Assembly (NCBI GenBank): GCA_902536655.1
Contig: CACAYF010000002.1
Span: 72,693-136,692, forward strand
Direction of reading: 5' to 3'
Length of the DNA: 64,000 bases
DNA from: an uncultured Alphaproteobacteria bacterium
GTDB lineage: Bacteria; Pseudomonadota; Alphaproteobacteria; Methylaequorales; Methylaequoraceae
The translations under genes and the position numbers were made by a program. Below, piece after piece: positions 27,533 to 36,870 of the stretch (its first letter is position 1; the number at the start of each line of letters is the position of its first letter). The notes under the pieces were generated by a model that made no database searches, had not been told where the DNA came from, and worked only from the letters and a program-made list of their open reading frames with translations.

Positions 27533-28579
27533 ATGTCTGAAAACCCTTCTTTATTTTTATTTAAAACAATATTTGAGCTTTTTCCTCAACCAATCTTTCT
27601 TTTAAACAAGAAAAACTTAAGAATTGAATATTGTAACTTTGAAACACAAAATTTATTAGGAAAAAGTAATGAATCTTTAAAAGGTGTCTTACTTAAAGAT
27701 ATATTCGCAGATGATCTAATTTTAATTGCTCATATTTTGGAAATAAAAAAAAAAAATGGAGTTTTTCTCATAAAAGATAAAATTAGATTTAAAGATTCAT
27801 TCTTTGAAATTAACTGTATCATCTCTGAAGAACTTAATAATTTTTTTTTTATTATTTTAAATAAAGTTATTCAAGAAAACAGGTCTTCAGTCGAAATGAA
27901 CTATCTTGATGAAATATTTTCTGTTTTGTCGCATGAAGTTAACAACCCAATTTCATCAATTAAACTTGCTATTGATTTAATAAAAAAAAATTATTCACAT
28001 GTTGATGATGAACTTATAAAAATTATCAAATCAGAATCATCAAGAATAACTAGACTTTTTCAAAATATTAATTTTAGAGATTCAAGAAGTATTTCATTAA
28101 AAACTAATGAGAATATTCATGAATTAATCAGACTAAGTTTATTTAAAATAAAACAAATGCCTAATAAATTAAATATTACTGAAGAATTTGATCCATCTCT
28201 TCCTTTAATCAAAATTAATAGAGATTTGATGATGCAAGTTCTTGACAATATTTTAATTAATGCATACGAATCTTCCTTATTTAATAAAAATTCCTATTTA
28301 AAGATTCAAACGAGATTTGTTGTTGGAGAGAGTATATCAATACCAAACCTAAAAAATTCCATAAAAAAGAATTCTTTAAAAATTAGTATTTGTGACAACG
28401 GGAAAGGAATTCCAAAAGAATCAATAGAAAAGATATTTCTACCATTTTATTCAACAAAAAAAAGAGGTTCAGGAATAGGATTATTTTTGGTAAAAAGAAT
28501 TATTGATGATCATGAAGGCACCGTAGCTATAGAATCACAAGAAGGAGTTACAATAGCACAAATTATTCTACCATTTTAA
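27533..28579 (+). CDS. ntrB: NtrB nitrogen-regulation sensor histidine kinase
   Basis: NtrB is the soluble kinase that phosphorylates NtrC under nitrogen limitation, normally controlled by PII. The 348-aa protein has no transmembrane helix. It has an N-terminal PAS-like domain (about 10-115, FELFPQPIFLLNKKNLRIEYCN), a phospho-acceptor box SHEVNNPISSIK near residue 135, and an HATPase domain with CDNGKGIPKESIEKIFLPFYSTKKRGSG and GIGLFLVKRI. Context between dusB and ntrC makes the identity clear. Confidence 0.93.
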   Translation: MSENPSLFLFKTIFELFPQPIFLLNKKNLRIEYCNFETQNLLGKSNESLKGVLLKDIFADDLILIAHILEIKKKNGVFLIKDKIRFKDSFFEINCIISEELNNFFFIILNKVIQENRSSVEMNYLDEIFSVLSHEVNNPISSIKLAIDLIKKNYSHVDDELIKIIKSESSRITRLFQNINFRDSRSISLKTNENIHELIRLSLFKIKQMPNKLNITEEFDPSLPLIKINRDLMMQVLDNILINAYESSLFNKNSYLKIQTRFVVGESISIPNLKNSIKKNSLKISICDNGKGIPKESIEKIFLPFYSTKKRGSGIGLFLVKRIIDDHEGTVAIESQEGVTIAQIILPF

Positions 28580-28589
28580 GTTTTACAAC

Positions 28590-30026
28590 ATGCAAAAAAA
28601 AATTCTTATTATTGACGACGATTACTCATTGAGAACAGTGATGCTAAAAGCATTACGAACCTCAAAAATTGCTATTAAAACTGCGTCAACTATTTCTGAA
28701 GGTTGGTATTTACTTGAAAAAGAAGATTTTGATTTAGTGATTTGTGACGTTATTCTTCCAGATGGTGATGGGCTTGAGTTAGTAAAAAAGCTTAAGAAAA
28801 AATTCGATCATTTGGAATTTATTATTATAAGTGCTCAGAATAATATTTTAACTGCAATAAAGGCAGATCAACTAGATGTTTTTGAATATATACCAAAACC
28901 AATTGATTTAAATGATTTGATAATATCTGTGGATAGATCTTTAAAAAAAAATTCAGAAAAAAACAAAGAAATTAAATTCGAAGAAAATCTTCCAATGATA
29001 GGTACGTCATCAGTTATGCAAGTTGTTTATAAAAATATTGCCAAAATTACTAAAACAAATTTCTCAGTTTTTATAAATGGTGAGTCAGGTACAGGAAAGG
29101 AACTTGTTGCGAAAACTATTCATAATTTTAGTGATAGATCAGACAAACCTTACACTGCAATAAATATGGCTTCATTACCAAAAAATTTAATTGAAAGTGA
29201 ATTATTTGGATATGAAAAGGGTGCATTTACTGGTGCTGATCGGAAAACCTCAGGTTTTTTTGAAAAATCGTCTGGTGGAACACTTTTTTTAGATGAAATT
29301 GGTGATATGCCATATGATATTCAATCTAGGTTACTTAGGGTTCTTCAATTTGGAGAATTTACAAGAGTAGGTGGAAGGGAGGTTATCAAAACTGATGTTA
29401 GAATAATTTCAGCAACAAATAAAAATATTAAATCTTTAATTGAGGAGGGAGAGTTTAGAGAAGATTTATTTTACAGATTAAATGTTATAAATATTTTCCT
29501 TCCACCTCTTCGAGAAAGGGAAAATGATATCATTTCACTAGGAAGACACTATCTTAATCTTTATTCTGATGGAAAAAAACAATTTGATAGCTCTGCTATT
29601 AATTTCTTAAAATCTCACTTGTGGCCAGGAAATGTCAGGGAGTTAGAAAACTTATTGAAGAGAGTATCTGTATTAACATCTGATACGATTATTAGTTCTT
29701 CAATTCTTCAGGATTATATAGATTATGATAAATTTGAACCATTACAAAAAAAAGAAATTACAAATGTGCGTAATGAAAAAGAAAATCTTCGTTCTTATCT
29801 TGAAAATTTTTTAAAAAACTTTTTTGATAGTTTAGATAGGAATGATCAAAAGATGGAATTACATGAAAAATTTATGGATGAATTTGAAAGACCATTAATA
29901 TTAAAATCACTAGAGTTCTGTAAGGGTAATCAAATTAAAACCTCACAAATATTAGGTATAAATAGAAACACTTTGAGATCAAAATTAAAAAAACTAAATA
30001 TATCCTCGAAATATGGAAAAAAATGA
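28590..30026 (+). CDS. ntrC: NtrC sigma-54-dependent response regulator
   Basis: NtrC activates nitrogen-assimilation promoters together with sigma-54. The 478-aa protein has a receiver domain (about 1-120; acidic DD and phospho-acceptor Asp in VICDVILPDGDG), an AAA+ domain with Walker A GESGTGKE, an intact GAFTGA loop (YEKGAFTGADR), Walker B TLFLDEIGDM and WPGNVRELENL, and a C-terminal Fis-type helix-turn-helix (KTSQILGINRNTLRSKLKK). The intact GAFTGA implies that rpoN exists elsewhere in the genome. It overlaps ntrY by 4 nt (ATGA). Confidence 0.95.
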   Translation: MQKKILIIDDDYSLRTVMLKALRTSKIAIKTASTISEGWYLLEKEDFDLVICDVILPDGDGLELVKKLKKKFDHLEFIIISAQNNILTAIKADQLDVFEYIPKPIDLNDLIISVDRSLKKNSEKNKEIKFEENLPMIGTSSVMQVVYKNIAKITKTNFSVFINGESGTGKELVAKTIHNFSDRSDKPYTAINMASLPKNLIESELFGYEKGAFTGADRKTSGFFEKSSGGTLFLDEIGDMPYDIQSRLLRVLQFGEFTRVGGREVIKTDVRIISATNKNIKSLIEEGEFREDLFYRLNVINIFLPPLRERENDIISLGRHYLNLYSDGKKQFDSSAINFLKSHLWPGNVRELENLLKRVSVLTSDTIISSSILQDYIDYDKFEPLQKKEITNVRNEKENLRSYLENFLKNFFDSLDRNDQKMELHEKFMDEFERPLILKSLEFCKGNQIKTSQILGINRNTLRSKLKKLNISSKYGKK

Positions 30027-32146
30027 TTAGAGAAAGACTATTTGAGTTTGTTGAAAAAAATGATTCAACAAATATAACTTTCTTAATACTGTTTTCGTTG
30101 TCTTTCATTCTAAGTTTATTAATTTTTCTAACATTGACAGGTAACCTTTCTAATCTTGAAGAAATTGATAAGGTTTCAAGTTTAATTTCCATAAATTTTG
30201 CTATTATTGTTATTCTTATTTTAATTTCTGTTGGAAAAATAAAGGAGAACATTGATCAAAAAAAGTTTAGATCTAAATTTAAAGTTCATTTCACATTGTT
30301 ATTCATTTTTATTTCTTTAATACCCTCAACTTTAATTACTATATTTTCTTTAATTTTTTTTGATCAAGGTATAAAAATTTGGTTTAACGACAAAATTAAA
30401 CAAGTAATTAATGGTTCCAAAAATATCTCTGAGTCCTATTTTAGTGAGCATATAAGTAACATTAAAAATGATGTTTTATTTTTACAAAGTGAAATAAATA
30501 ATGAAAAAATTGTTTTTTTTACTGACAGGGAGAGACTTACAGAATTTTTAAGTTATTTCGCAGAAATAAAAGATCTTGAAGAAGCCATAATTTTTGAAGG
30601 CACTGGACAGTTGCTTGCAAAAGTTGGTAGTTTTTTGATCGAGTCTGAAACTGCACCTCCATTATGGTCTTTTTTAATTGCTGATGACGGTGATATTGCT
30701 GTTTTTCCAAATAGCGAAAAAACAAAAGTTAGAGCATTAATCCGGATACAAAGAGCAATTCCTACATATCTATTTATTGGAAAAGATGTAGATTCAAACG
30801 TTTTGAGTAGGGTGGAGTCAGTTGATAATGCTGCAAGTGAATATTTAAATATTACAAAGAAATTAGACAACTTTCAATCCCAATTTGTTCAGCTTTTTAT
30901 TGCAATTAATTTTTTAATGATTCTTCTATCAATATGGTTTGGTCTTAGATTTTCAAATAGAATTATAGAGCCAATTATGCAAATAATTCTTGATTCAGAA
31001 AAAATAATAAAAGAGGATTTTTCGACGAGAATCAGAGTATTTAAAGGCAATAATGAATTTAATATTTTATCAAATGTTTTAAATAAAATGCTTGATATTT
31101 TAAACAATCAAAAAAATAAGCTTTTAAAAGCTAAAGAAATAATAAATCTAAGAAGAAAATTTACAGAAAATATTATAAATAATATCAATACAGGAATAAT
31201 TTATGTTGACTTGAATGGCAAAGTGCTTTTAAGTAATAAAAATTCCCAAGAGATATTCGATAAAAAAGTTACTAGAGATTTTTTGGAAAATCATAGTAAC
31301 ATTCAAGATATAATCAAAAAATTTAAACTTGGAAAAATAAAAAATAACGAAATTCAAATAAAGTACCTGGCAAATTATAAATTAAAATTCTTAAACATTA
31401 AAATTTCAGAAATCATTGAAAAAAACTCGATTAAAGGCTTTATTTTAAGTATTGATGATGTTTCTGAACTAGTATCAGCTCAAAAACATGCTGCTTGGTC
31501 AAATGTTGCGAGATATATGGCTCATGAAATAAGAAATCCTTTAACTCCAATTAAGTTGTCTGCTCAAAGGTTGGAGAAAACATTCTTAGAAAATAAAGTC
31601 TATAAGAAGTCTTTTCTTGATTATACTGATACGATAAAAAGACAAGTAAACAATATTCAGACATTAGTTTCAGACTTTTCAAACTTTGCAAGAATGCCAG
31701 AAAGTATTTTTAAGGAAGTAAAATTAAGCAAAATAATAGAGACTCAAATTAAAACAATCAAAATTTTAGACAGTAAAATTAAATTTAATTACAACAATAC
31801 TTTTAAAGAATTAAAAATTAATTGTGATGAAAATCAAATTGGAAGAGTATTTCTTAATATTTTAAAAAATTCATATGAGTCGTCACAAAAAAAGAAAAAA
31901 GTAATTTCTGTCAAAATTAATAAAGAAAAAAAATTAGTTCTAATAGATATCGAAGATAATGGTATTGGTTTTCCTGAAAATAGAGATAAATTATTTGAAC
32001 CCTATATAACAAATAAAGTTAATGGTACAGGTTTAGGACTTGCAATATGTAAAAAAATTATTGAAGATCATGGAGGAGAGATTAACCTGCTTGATAGCAG
32101 CAAATTTGGAGGAGCTTGTGTGAGGTTAAAATTAATAAGAGTTTAA
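30023..32146 (+). CDS. ntrY: NtrY membrane-bound sensor histidine kinase
   Basis: NtrY is the membrane kinase paired with NtrX; in the Alphaproteobacteria studied it has been linked to nitrogen, redox or envelope signals. The 707-aa protein has N-terminal transmembrane helices (three by about residue 120), a periplasmic region, another helix near 290-310, a HAMP domain (FSNRIIEPIMQIILDSEKI), a PAS region, an H-box MAHEIRNPLTPIKLSAQRL and an HATPase with IEDNGIGFPENRDKLFEPY and GTGLGLAICKKI. Full length for the family. 15 nt separate it from ntrX. Confidence 0.94.
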   Translation: MIRERLFEFVEKNDSTNITFLILFSLSFILSLLIFLTLTGNLSNLEEIDKVSSLISINFAIIVILILISVGKIKENIDQKKFRSKFKVHFTLLFIFISLIPSTLITIFSLIFFDQGIKIWFNDKIKQVINGSKNISESYFSEHISNIKNDVLFLQSEINNEKIVFFTDRERLTEFLSYFAEIKDLEEAIIFEGTGQLLAKVGSFLIESETAPPLWSFLIADDGDIAVFPNSEKTKVRALIRIQRAIPTYLFIGKDVDSNVLSRVESVDNAASEYLNITKKLDNFQSQFVQLFIAINFLMILLSIWFGLRFSNRIIEPIMQIILDSEKIIKEDFSTRIRVFKGNNEFNILSNVLNKMLDILNNQKNKLLKAKEIINLRRKFTENIINNINTGIIYVDLNGKVLLSNKNSQEIFDKKVTRDFLENHSNIQDIIKKFKLGKIKNNEIQIKYLANYKLKFLNIKISEIIEKNSIKGFILSIDDVSELVSAQKHAAWSNVARYMAHEIRNPLTPIKLSAQRLEKTFLENKVYKKSFLDYTDTIKRQVNNIQTLVSDFSNFARMPESIFKEVKLSKIIETQIKTIKILDSKIKFNYNNTFKELKINCDENQIGRVFLNILKNSYESSQKKKKVISVKINKEKKLVLIDIEDNGIGFPENRDKLFEPYITNKVNGTGLGLAICKKIIEDHGGEINLLDSSKFGGACVRLKLIRV

Positions 32147-32161
32147 TTTTTTTGTAAGGGT

Positions 32162-33523
32162 ATGAATTTTAAAGATAGCAAAATATTAATCATTGATGAT
32201 GAACCAGATATTTGCAACCAACTTTGTGAGCTTTTAAATGATATTGGGTATTCATGTGATAAAGCAAATACCTCAGAAAAAGGTTTGGAAATTTTTAAAC
32301 AAAAATCATTTTCTCTTGTTCTTCTGGATATTTGGTTGAACAACTCAAAATTCGATGGTTTTCAAGCTTTGGAAAAGCTCCAAGGAATTGATCAAAGTAT
32401 TCCAGTTATTATGATTAGTGGTCATGGTAATATTGAAACTGCAGTAAATTCAATTAAAAAAGGAGCATACGATTTTGTAGAGAAACCGTTTGATAGTGAA
32501 TTACTTGTTTTTAAAATTAAGAAAGCAATAGAGAATTATATTTTAAAAAAGAAAATTGAAAAATTTTCAAGGAAAGATTTAGATTCAGAAATTGTTGCAA
32601 TTTCAAAGTCTTCTAAACTCCTTGAAAAAAAGATTAAAGAGGTCAGTAAAACCGACTCTAATATTGTTCTTATTGGTGATGAGGGAAGTGGGAAAGAATT
32701 CGTTGCTTCAAAAATACATGACAGTTCTCATAGAGCAAAAAAGAATTTTAAGTCAATAGATTGTAAATTAGATAAAAATAAATTTGAGGAACAATTATTT
32801 GGATCTGAAGATAATCAAGTAATCAAAGAATTAGGTATATTAGACGAAGTAAATAGAGGAACCATATATTTAAAGAATATCACATCGTTAGCAGATAAAT
32901 TGCAAGGAAAAATATTACGAATTCTTGATGAAAAAAAATATTATAGAATTGATGCATTAAACCCTAATGTTTTGGATTTAAGAGTTGTTGCTTCGTCAAA
33001 TAAACATTTAATAGGAAATCTAAGAAAAGACCTGTTAAAAAAATTAAATTTTACAATTATAGAAATACCAAATCTATCCAATAGAAAAAGTGACGTAGGA
33101 TCATTAATAGAAATTTTTTCATCTGAAATATTTATTGAAAAAGGTCTAAGAAAAAAAAAATTTTCTTCTGAAGTTATTTCATACTTAATTGATTTAGATT
33201 ATTTTAGAAATATTTTTCAGCTTAAAAAGTTTGTAGAATGGATTATTGTTATGTTGAATAACATAGATAATGATGAAATAAATTTAAATGATGTTATTGG
33301 TTTGGGTATAAATCTCGTCGAAAAAAAAAATGTTCTATCTGATGATTCGATGAATATGAATATTAAAAGCGCAAGAGAAGATTTTGAAAAAAAATATCTC
33401 CTATTTAATTTAGAAAAATATAAATATAATGTATCTAAAATGGCCCATGAAATAGGAATGGAACGAACCGCGATATACAGAAAGCTTAAACTTCTAAATA
33501 TCAAGATGGATTTAGAAAAATGA
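32162..33523 (+). CDS. ntrX: NtrX response regulator with degenerate AAA+ domain
   Basis: NtrX is the partner of NtrY. The 453-aa protein has a normal receiver (about 1-120, phospho-acceptor Asp56 in LLDIW) and a C-terminal Fis-type helix-turn-helix (NVSKMAHEIGMERTAIYRKLK). The central AAA+ domain keeps Walker A (GDEGSGKE, 172-179) but lacks the GAFTGA loop. Walker B is TIYLKNI instead of TLFLDEI, the arginine-finger segment is LRKDLLKKL instead of FREDLYYRL, and the WPGNVREL motif is lost. It therefore probably acts as a phospho-controlled DNA-binding regulator without sigma-54 activation. It overlaps trkA in ATGA. Confidence 0.93.
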   Translation: MNFKDSKILIIDDEPDICNQLCELLNDIGYSCDKANTSEKGLEIFKQKSFSLVLLDIWLNNSKFDGFQALEKLQGIDQSIPVIMISGHGNIETAVNSIKKGAYDFVEKPFDSELLVFKIKKAIENYILKKKIEKFSRKDLDSEIVAISKSSKLLEKKIKEVSKTDSNIVLIGDEGSGKEFVASKIHDSSHRAKKNFKSIDCKLDKNKFEEQLFGSEDNQVIKELGILDEVNRGTIYLKNITSLADKLQGKILRILDEKKYYRIDALNPNVLDLRVVASSNKHLIGNLRKDLLKKLNFTIIEIPNLSNRKSDVGSLIEIFSSEIFIEKGLRKKKFSSEVISYLIDLDYFRNIFQLKKFVEWIIVMLNNIDNDEINLNDVIGLGINLVEKKNVLSDDSMNMNIKSAREDFEKKYLLFNLEKYKYNVSKMAHEIGMERTAIYRKLKLLNIKMDLEK

Positions 33524-34902
33524 AAATTATTGTTTGCGGCGCAGGTGAAATTGGTTCTAATATAGCTAAACAACTTGTTTATGAAGACAATGATGTAACA
33601 ATTATAGACAAATCAGAGTCACGTTTAAGGATGTTAAATAAATCTGTGGATTTGAAAAGTGTCTGTGGAAAAACAACTCACCCAGAAATTCTTGAAAAAG
33701 CAGGTGCCGATGAAGCTGACATGATTATAGCAGTAACAGAAAGTGACGAACTTAATATTATTTCTTGTGAACTTGCAAATCATCTATTTAAAATACCGTT
33801 AAAAGTAGCAAGAATTAAAGAATCTGAATATTTAAATTCAAACTATGCAAATAAAATTTTCTCTCCAGGAAAAATTGACGTGGATGCAATAATTTCACCA
33901 GAATTAGAGGTTGCAAAAGATATTATAAGAAAATTAAACACTCCAGGTGCTTTCGACTCATTTTATTTAGGAGATAAAATAGCAAGAATAATTGGTATAT
34001 CGATAAATGATAAGTGCCCAATTATAAATACGCCATTAAGAATGCTTCCAGGAATTTTTTCAGGTTTGGAAGTAAAGATTTTATCAATTTTTAGAAAAGA
34101 TGAGATAATAATTCCTACTGGAAAAGTAGAGCTTTATCCAGGTGATGATATCTATATCTGTATCAAAAATGATGATATCTTAAGAGCGTTGAGGGTCTTT
34201 GGAATAAAACCTCAGGAAAATAGAAAATTAATTGTTGTCGGAGCTGGTAACATCGGTTTGAATATTTTGAAAATTTTAGAGAAAGATTATCCCGATATCA
34301 ATTGTAAAATTATTGATAATGATTTAGAAAGAACTAAAAATATTTCTTCCCAGCTATCAAAGCAGAGTACTATCTTATGTGGAGATGCTATTGATTCCGA
34401 TCTATTGAGAGATGCTGGTGCATCTGACTCTGAAGCAATAATAACTGTGACTGATGACGATGAGACTAATATTTTTTCTTCTCTATTGGCTAAAGATCTA
34501 GGATGCAAAAGAACAATGGCAATTGTTAACAACACAAATTATAGAAATTTGTCAAAGAAACTTGACTTAGATGTTCTTATCAATCCAGGTAATATTACTA
34601 CTTCAGCAATTCTGCAGTATGTAAGAAGAGGAAAAGTAAAAGAGGTTCACGATTTTGGCAATGATAGAGGTGAAATTATGGAAATAGAGATTCTACCAAC
34701 TACAAAATTTACAGATAAAAAAATAATAGATTTAGATATGCCAGAAGGAGTGGTGATTGGTGGAATTGTTAGAAATAAGAAATTGATTTTTCCAGATGAG
34801 AACACAACTATATATGCAGATGATAAATTAATAATTTTTTCAAAACCATCATCTATCAAAGAAATAGAAAAATATTCAGAGGTAAATATAGAGTTTTTTT
34901 AA
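33520..34902 (+). CDS. trkA: TrkA, potassium uptake NAD-binding regulatory subunit
   Basis: TrkA is the cytoplasmic gating subunit of Trk potassium channels. The 460-aa protein has two RCK-N/RCK-C tandems: GAGEIGSNIAKQLVYEDNDVTIID at the start and GAGNIGLNILKILEKDYPDINCKIID near residue 238, each a Rossmann NAD-binding fold. The length is normal. It follows ntrX (4-nt overlap) as in most Alphaproteobacteria. No membrane subunit (TrkH) lies in the window. Confidence 0.95.
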   Translation: MKIIVCGAGEIGSNIAKQLVYEDNDVTIIDKSESRLRMLNKSVDLKSVCGKTTHPEILEKAGADEADMIIAVTESDELNIISCELANHLFKIPLKVARIKESEYLNSNYANKIFSPGKIDVDAIISPELEVAKDIIRKLNTPGAFDSFYLGDKIARIIGISINDKCPIINTPLRMLPGIFSGLEVKILSIFRKDEIIIPTGKVELYPGDDIYICIKNDDILRALRVFGIKPQENRKLIVVGAGNIGLNILKILEKDYPDINCKIIDNDLERTKNISSQLSKQSTILCGDAIDSDLLRDAGASDSEAIITVTDDDETNIFSSLLAKDLGCKRTMAIVNNTNYRNLSKKLDLDVLINPGNITTSAILQYVRRGKVKEVHDFGNDRGEIMEIEILPTTKFTDKKIIDLDMPEGVVIGGIVRNKKLIFPDENTTIYADDKLIIFSKPSSIKEIEKYSEVNIEFF

Positions 34903-35756
34903 TGTCAATTTGTTATGTAAACGGTTCATATGAAGAAAAAACTTCAGCAGTGATATCAATTCAAGATAGAGGTTTTAACTTTTCTGACGGTGTATATGAG
35001 GTTATGCCTTTCTTTGGGAATCATGTTGTCAATTTTGACAAACATTTAAAAAGACTATCAAAGTCACTGGACAGTCTAAGAATAAAAAAACCATTGTCCA
35101 ATTATAAAAGTCTAGAATTAATATTAAAGAAACTGATAAAGGAAAATAAATTAGATAAAGGTTTTATATATCTTCAAATTACAAGAGGAAGTTGCTCTAG
35201 AAATCATCTTTTTCCAAAATTATCTAAGCCTAATATAGTCATTTTCACTTTTACCGCAAAATTAGATAAAAAATTTATCCTGAGTGGAGTAAAAGTTCGG
35301 TTAACTGAAGATCTTAGATGGAAGAGATGTGACATTAAGTCCATTTCTTTATTACCAAATGTTTTAGAAAAACAAAATGCTTTTGAAGAGGGCATGTACG
35401 AATCATGGCAAAAAAGAAATAACTTAATTACAGAGGGATCTACATCAAATGCCTTCATAATAAATAGAAATGGTTTTATTCAAACACATCCAGCTAATAA
35501 TTTTATTTTAGGTGGAGTGACACGTGATACACTTATTGAGATTGCAAAAAAAAATAAGATAAAAGTTATCGAAAAGGCGTTTTCTTCGAGTGATTTATTT
35601 TCAAGTAAAGAAGCTTTCTTAACAAGTACAACTGCAAAAATTCTTCCAGTTGTAAAAATTAATGAAAAAACTATAGGTAATGGAAAGCCAGGAGAAATGA
35701 CTCAAGTATTAATTAAAAAGTACAATGAACACGTAAAATGTCAAATTCATGAATAA
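34902..35756 (+). CDS. dat: D-amino acid aminotransferase (class IV PLP enzyme)
   Basis: This fold-type IV PLP aminotransferase of the D-alanine aminotransferase type transfers amino groups between D-amino acids and 2-oxo acids. The 284-aa protein shows the family start YVNGSYEEKTSAVISIQDRGFNFSDGVYE, the PLP-lysine region CDIKSISLLPNVLEKQNA and the cofactor site EGSTSNAFI. It is common between trkA and hfq/hflX in Alphaproteobacteria. It overlaps hflX by 8 nt, so no hfq lies between. A branched-chain or 4-amino-4-deoxychorismate specificity cannot be fully excluded. Confidence 0.88.
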   Translation: MSICYVNGSYEEKTSAVISIQDRGFNFSDGVYEVMPFFGNHVVNFDKHLKRLSKSLDSLRIKKPLSNYKSLELILKKLIKENKLDKGFIYLQITRGSCSRNHLFPKLSKPNIVIFTFTAKLDKKFILSGVKVRLTEDLRWKRCDIKSISLLPNVLEKQNAFEEGMYESWQKRNNLITEGSTSNAFIINRNGFIQTHPANNFILGGVTRDTLIEIAKKNKIKVIEKAFSSSDLFSSKEAFLTSTTAKILPVVKINEKTIGNGKPGEMTQVLIKKYNEHVKCQIHE

Positions 35757-36870
35757 CACACAAACAATAGTAATACATCCTTATATTAAAAGATCACGAG
35801 TCTCAAAAGAAACTCTTCTAGAAGAAGCAATAAAATTGGTTCAAGCAATAAATTTAAATTGTATTGATTCGTCGCTTGTTGGAATAGACAGTATAAATCC
35901 AAAAACTTATCTTCAATCCGGTTATGTTGTTTTTTTGAAACAAAAAGTAATTGATCTTAATGCTGAATTGATATTTTTAAATACAAATCTGTCTCCTATA
36001 CAACAAAGAAACTTAGAAAAAGCAACAAACTGTAAAATTATAGATAGAACTGGGTTAATTATAGAAATATTTGGTTCTCGAGCCAAATCAAATGAGGGGA
36101 AACTTAGCGTATTATTAGCTAGTTTAAAATTCCAAAAGAGTAGACTTGTAAGATCCTGGACTCATCTAGAAAGACAAAGAGGTGGAGCTGGATTTATGGG
36201 AGGTCCAGGTGAAAAACAAATTGAATCAGATAGACGTCAATTAACGGAGAGGATAAACAGACTAAAAATTAAAATCAATAAAATTGATAAAATTAGAAAT
36301 ATTCAAAGATATAGAAGAATAAAAAATAAAATACCTATTATTTCATTGGTAGGTTATACAAACTCTGGGAAATCAACGTTATTTAATCTAATTACAAAAT
36401 CTAAAGTATTATCAAAAAACATGCTATTTGCATCTTTGGATTCAACTATTAGAAATGGTTACATCAATGGTTTTAATTTAAATTTTATTGACACAGTAGG
36501 TTTTATTAGAGATTTGCCAACAACCTTAATCGATTCGTTTAAATCAACACTTAATGAAATTATAAACTCTGATTTGATACTTCATGTCAGAGATATTTCT
36601 GATTCCGAGTATCTTGATCAAAAAAATGAGGTTTTAAGAATACTTGAAGAAATTGGGGTCGAAAAAGATGATGAAAGAATAATAGAAGTAATAAATAAAA
36701 CTGATTTGGTGAAAGATAAAATAAATCACCACAATTCGATGAGTGAGAAATCTGTAATGATTTCTGCAGTTAACGGAAGTGGTATTAGTGAATTAAAAAA
36801 CGTTATTATTAAAAATTTAAGCAAGTACAATTTAATGAAATTTTTACATCAACAGTCTTATCAAGTTTGA
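35749..36870 (+). CDS. hflX: HflX GTPase
   Basis: HflX is a ribosome-associated GTPase that splits stalled 70S ribosomes under stress. The 373-aa protein has the N-terminal glycine-rich region (RGGAGFMGGPGEKQIESDRRQ), a helical linker and the G domain with G1 GYTNSGKSTLFN, G3 DTVGFIRDLP and G4 NKTD. It overlaps dat by 8 nt, and its 3' end overlaps the opposing dehydrogenase gene by 27 nt. hfq, its usual upstream neighbour, is absent. Confidence 0.95.
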   Translation: MNNTQTIVIHPYIKRSRVSKETLLEEAIKLVQAINLNCIDSSLVGIDSINPKTYLQSGYVVFLKQKVIDLNAELIFLNTNLSPIQQRNLEKATNCKIIDRTGLIIEIFGSRAKSNEGKLSVLLASLKFQKSRLVRSWTHLERQRGGAGFMGGPGEKQIESDRRQLTERINRLKIKINKIDKIRNIQRYRRIKNKIPIISLVGYTNSGKSTLFNLITKSKVLSKNMLFASLDSTIRNGYINGFNLNFIDTVGFIRDLPTTLIDSFKSTLNEIINSDLILHVRDISDSEYLDQKNEVLRILEEIGVEKDDERIIEVINKTDLVKDKINHHNSMSEKSVMISAVNGSGISELKNVIIKNLSKYNLMKFLHQQSYQV

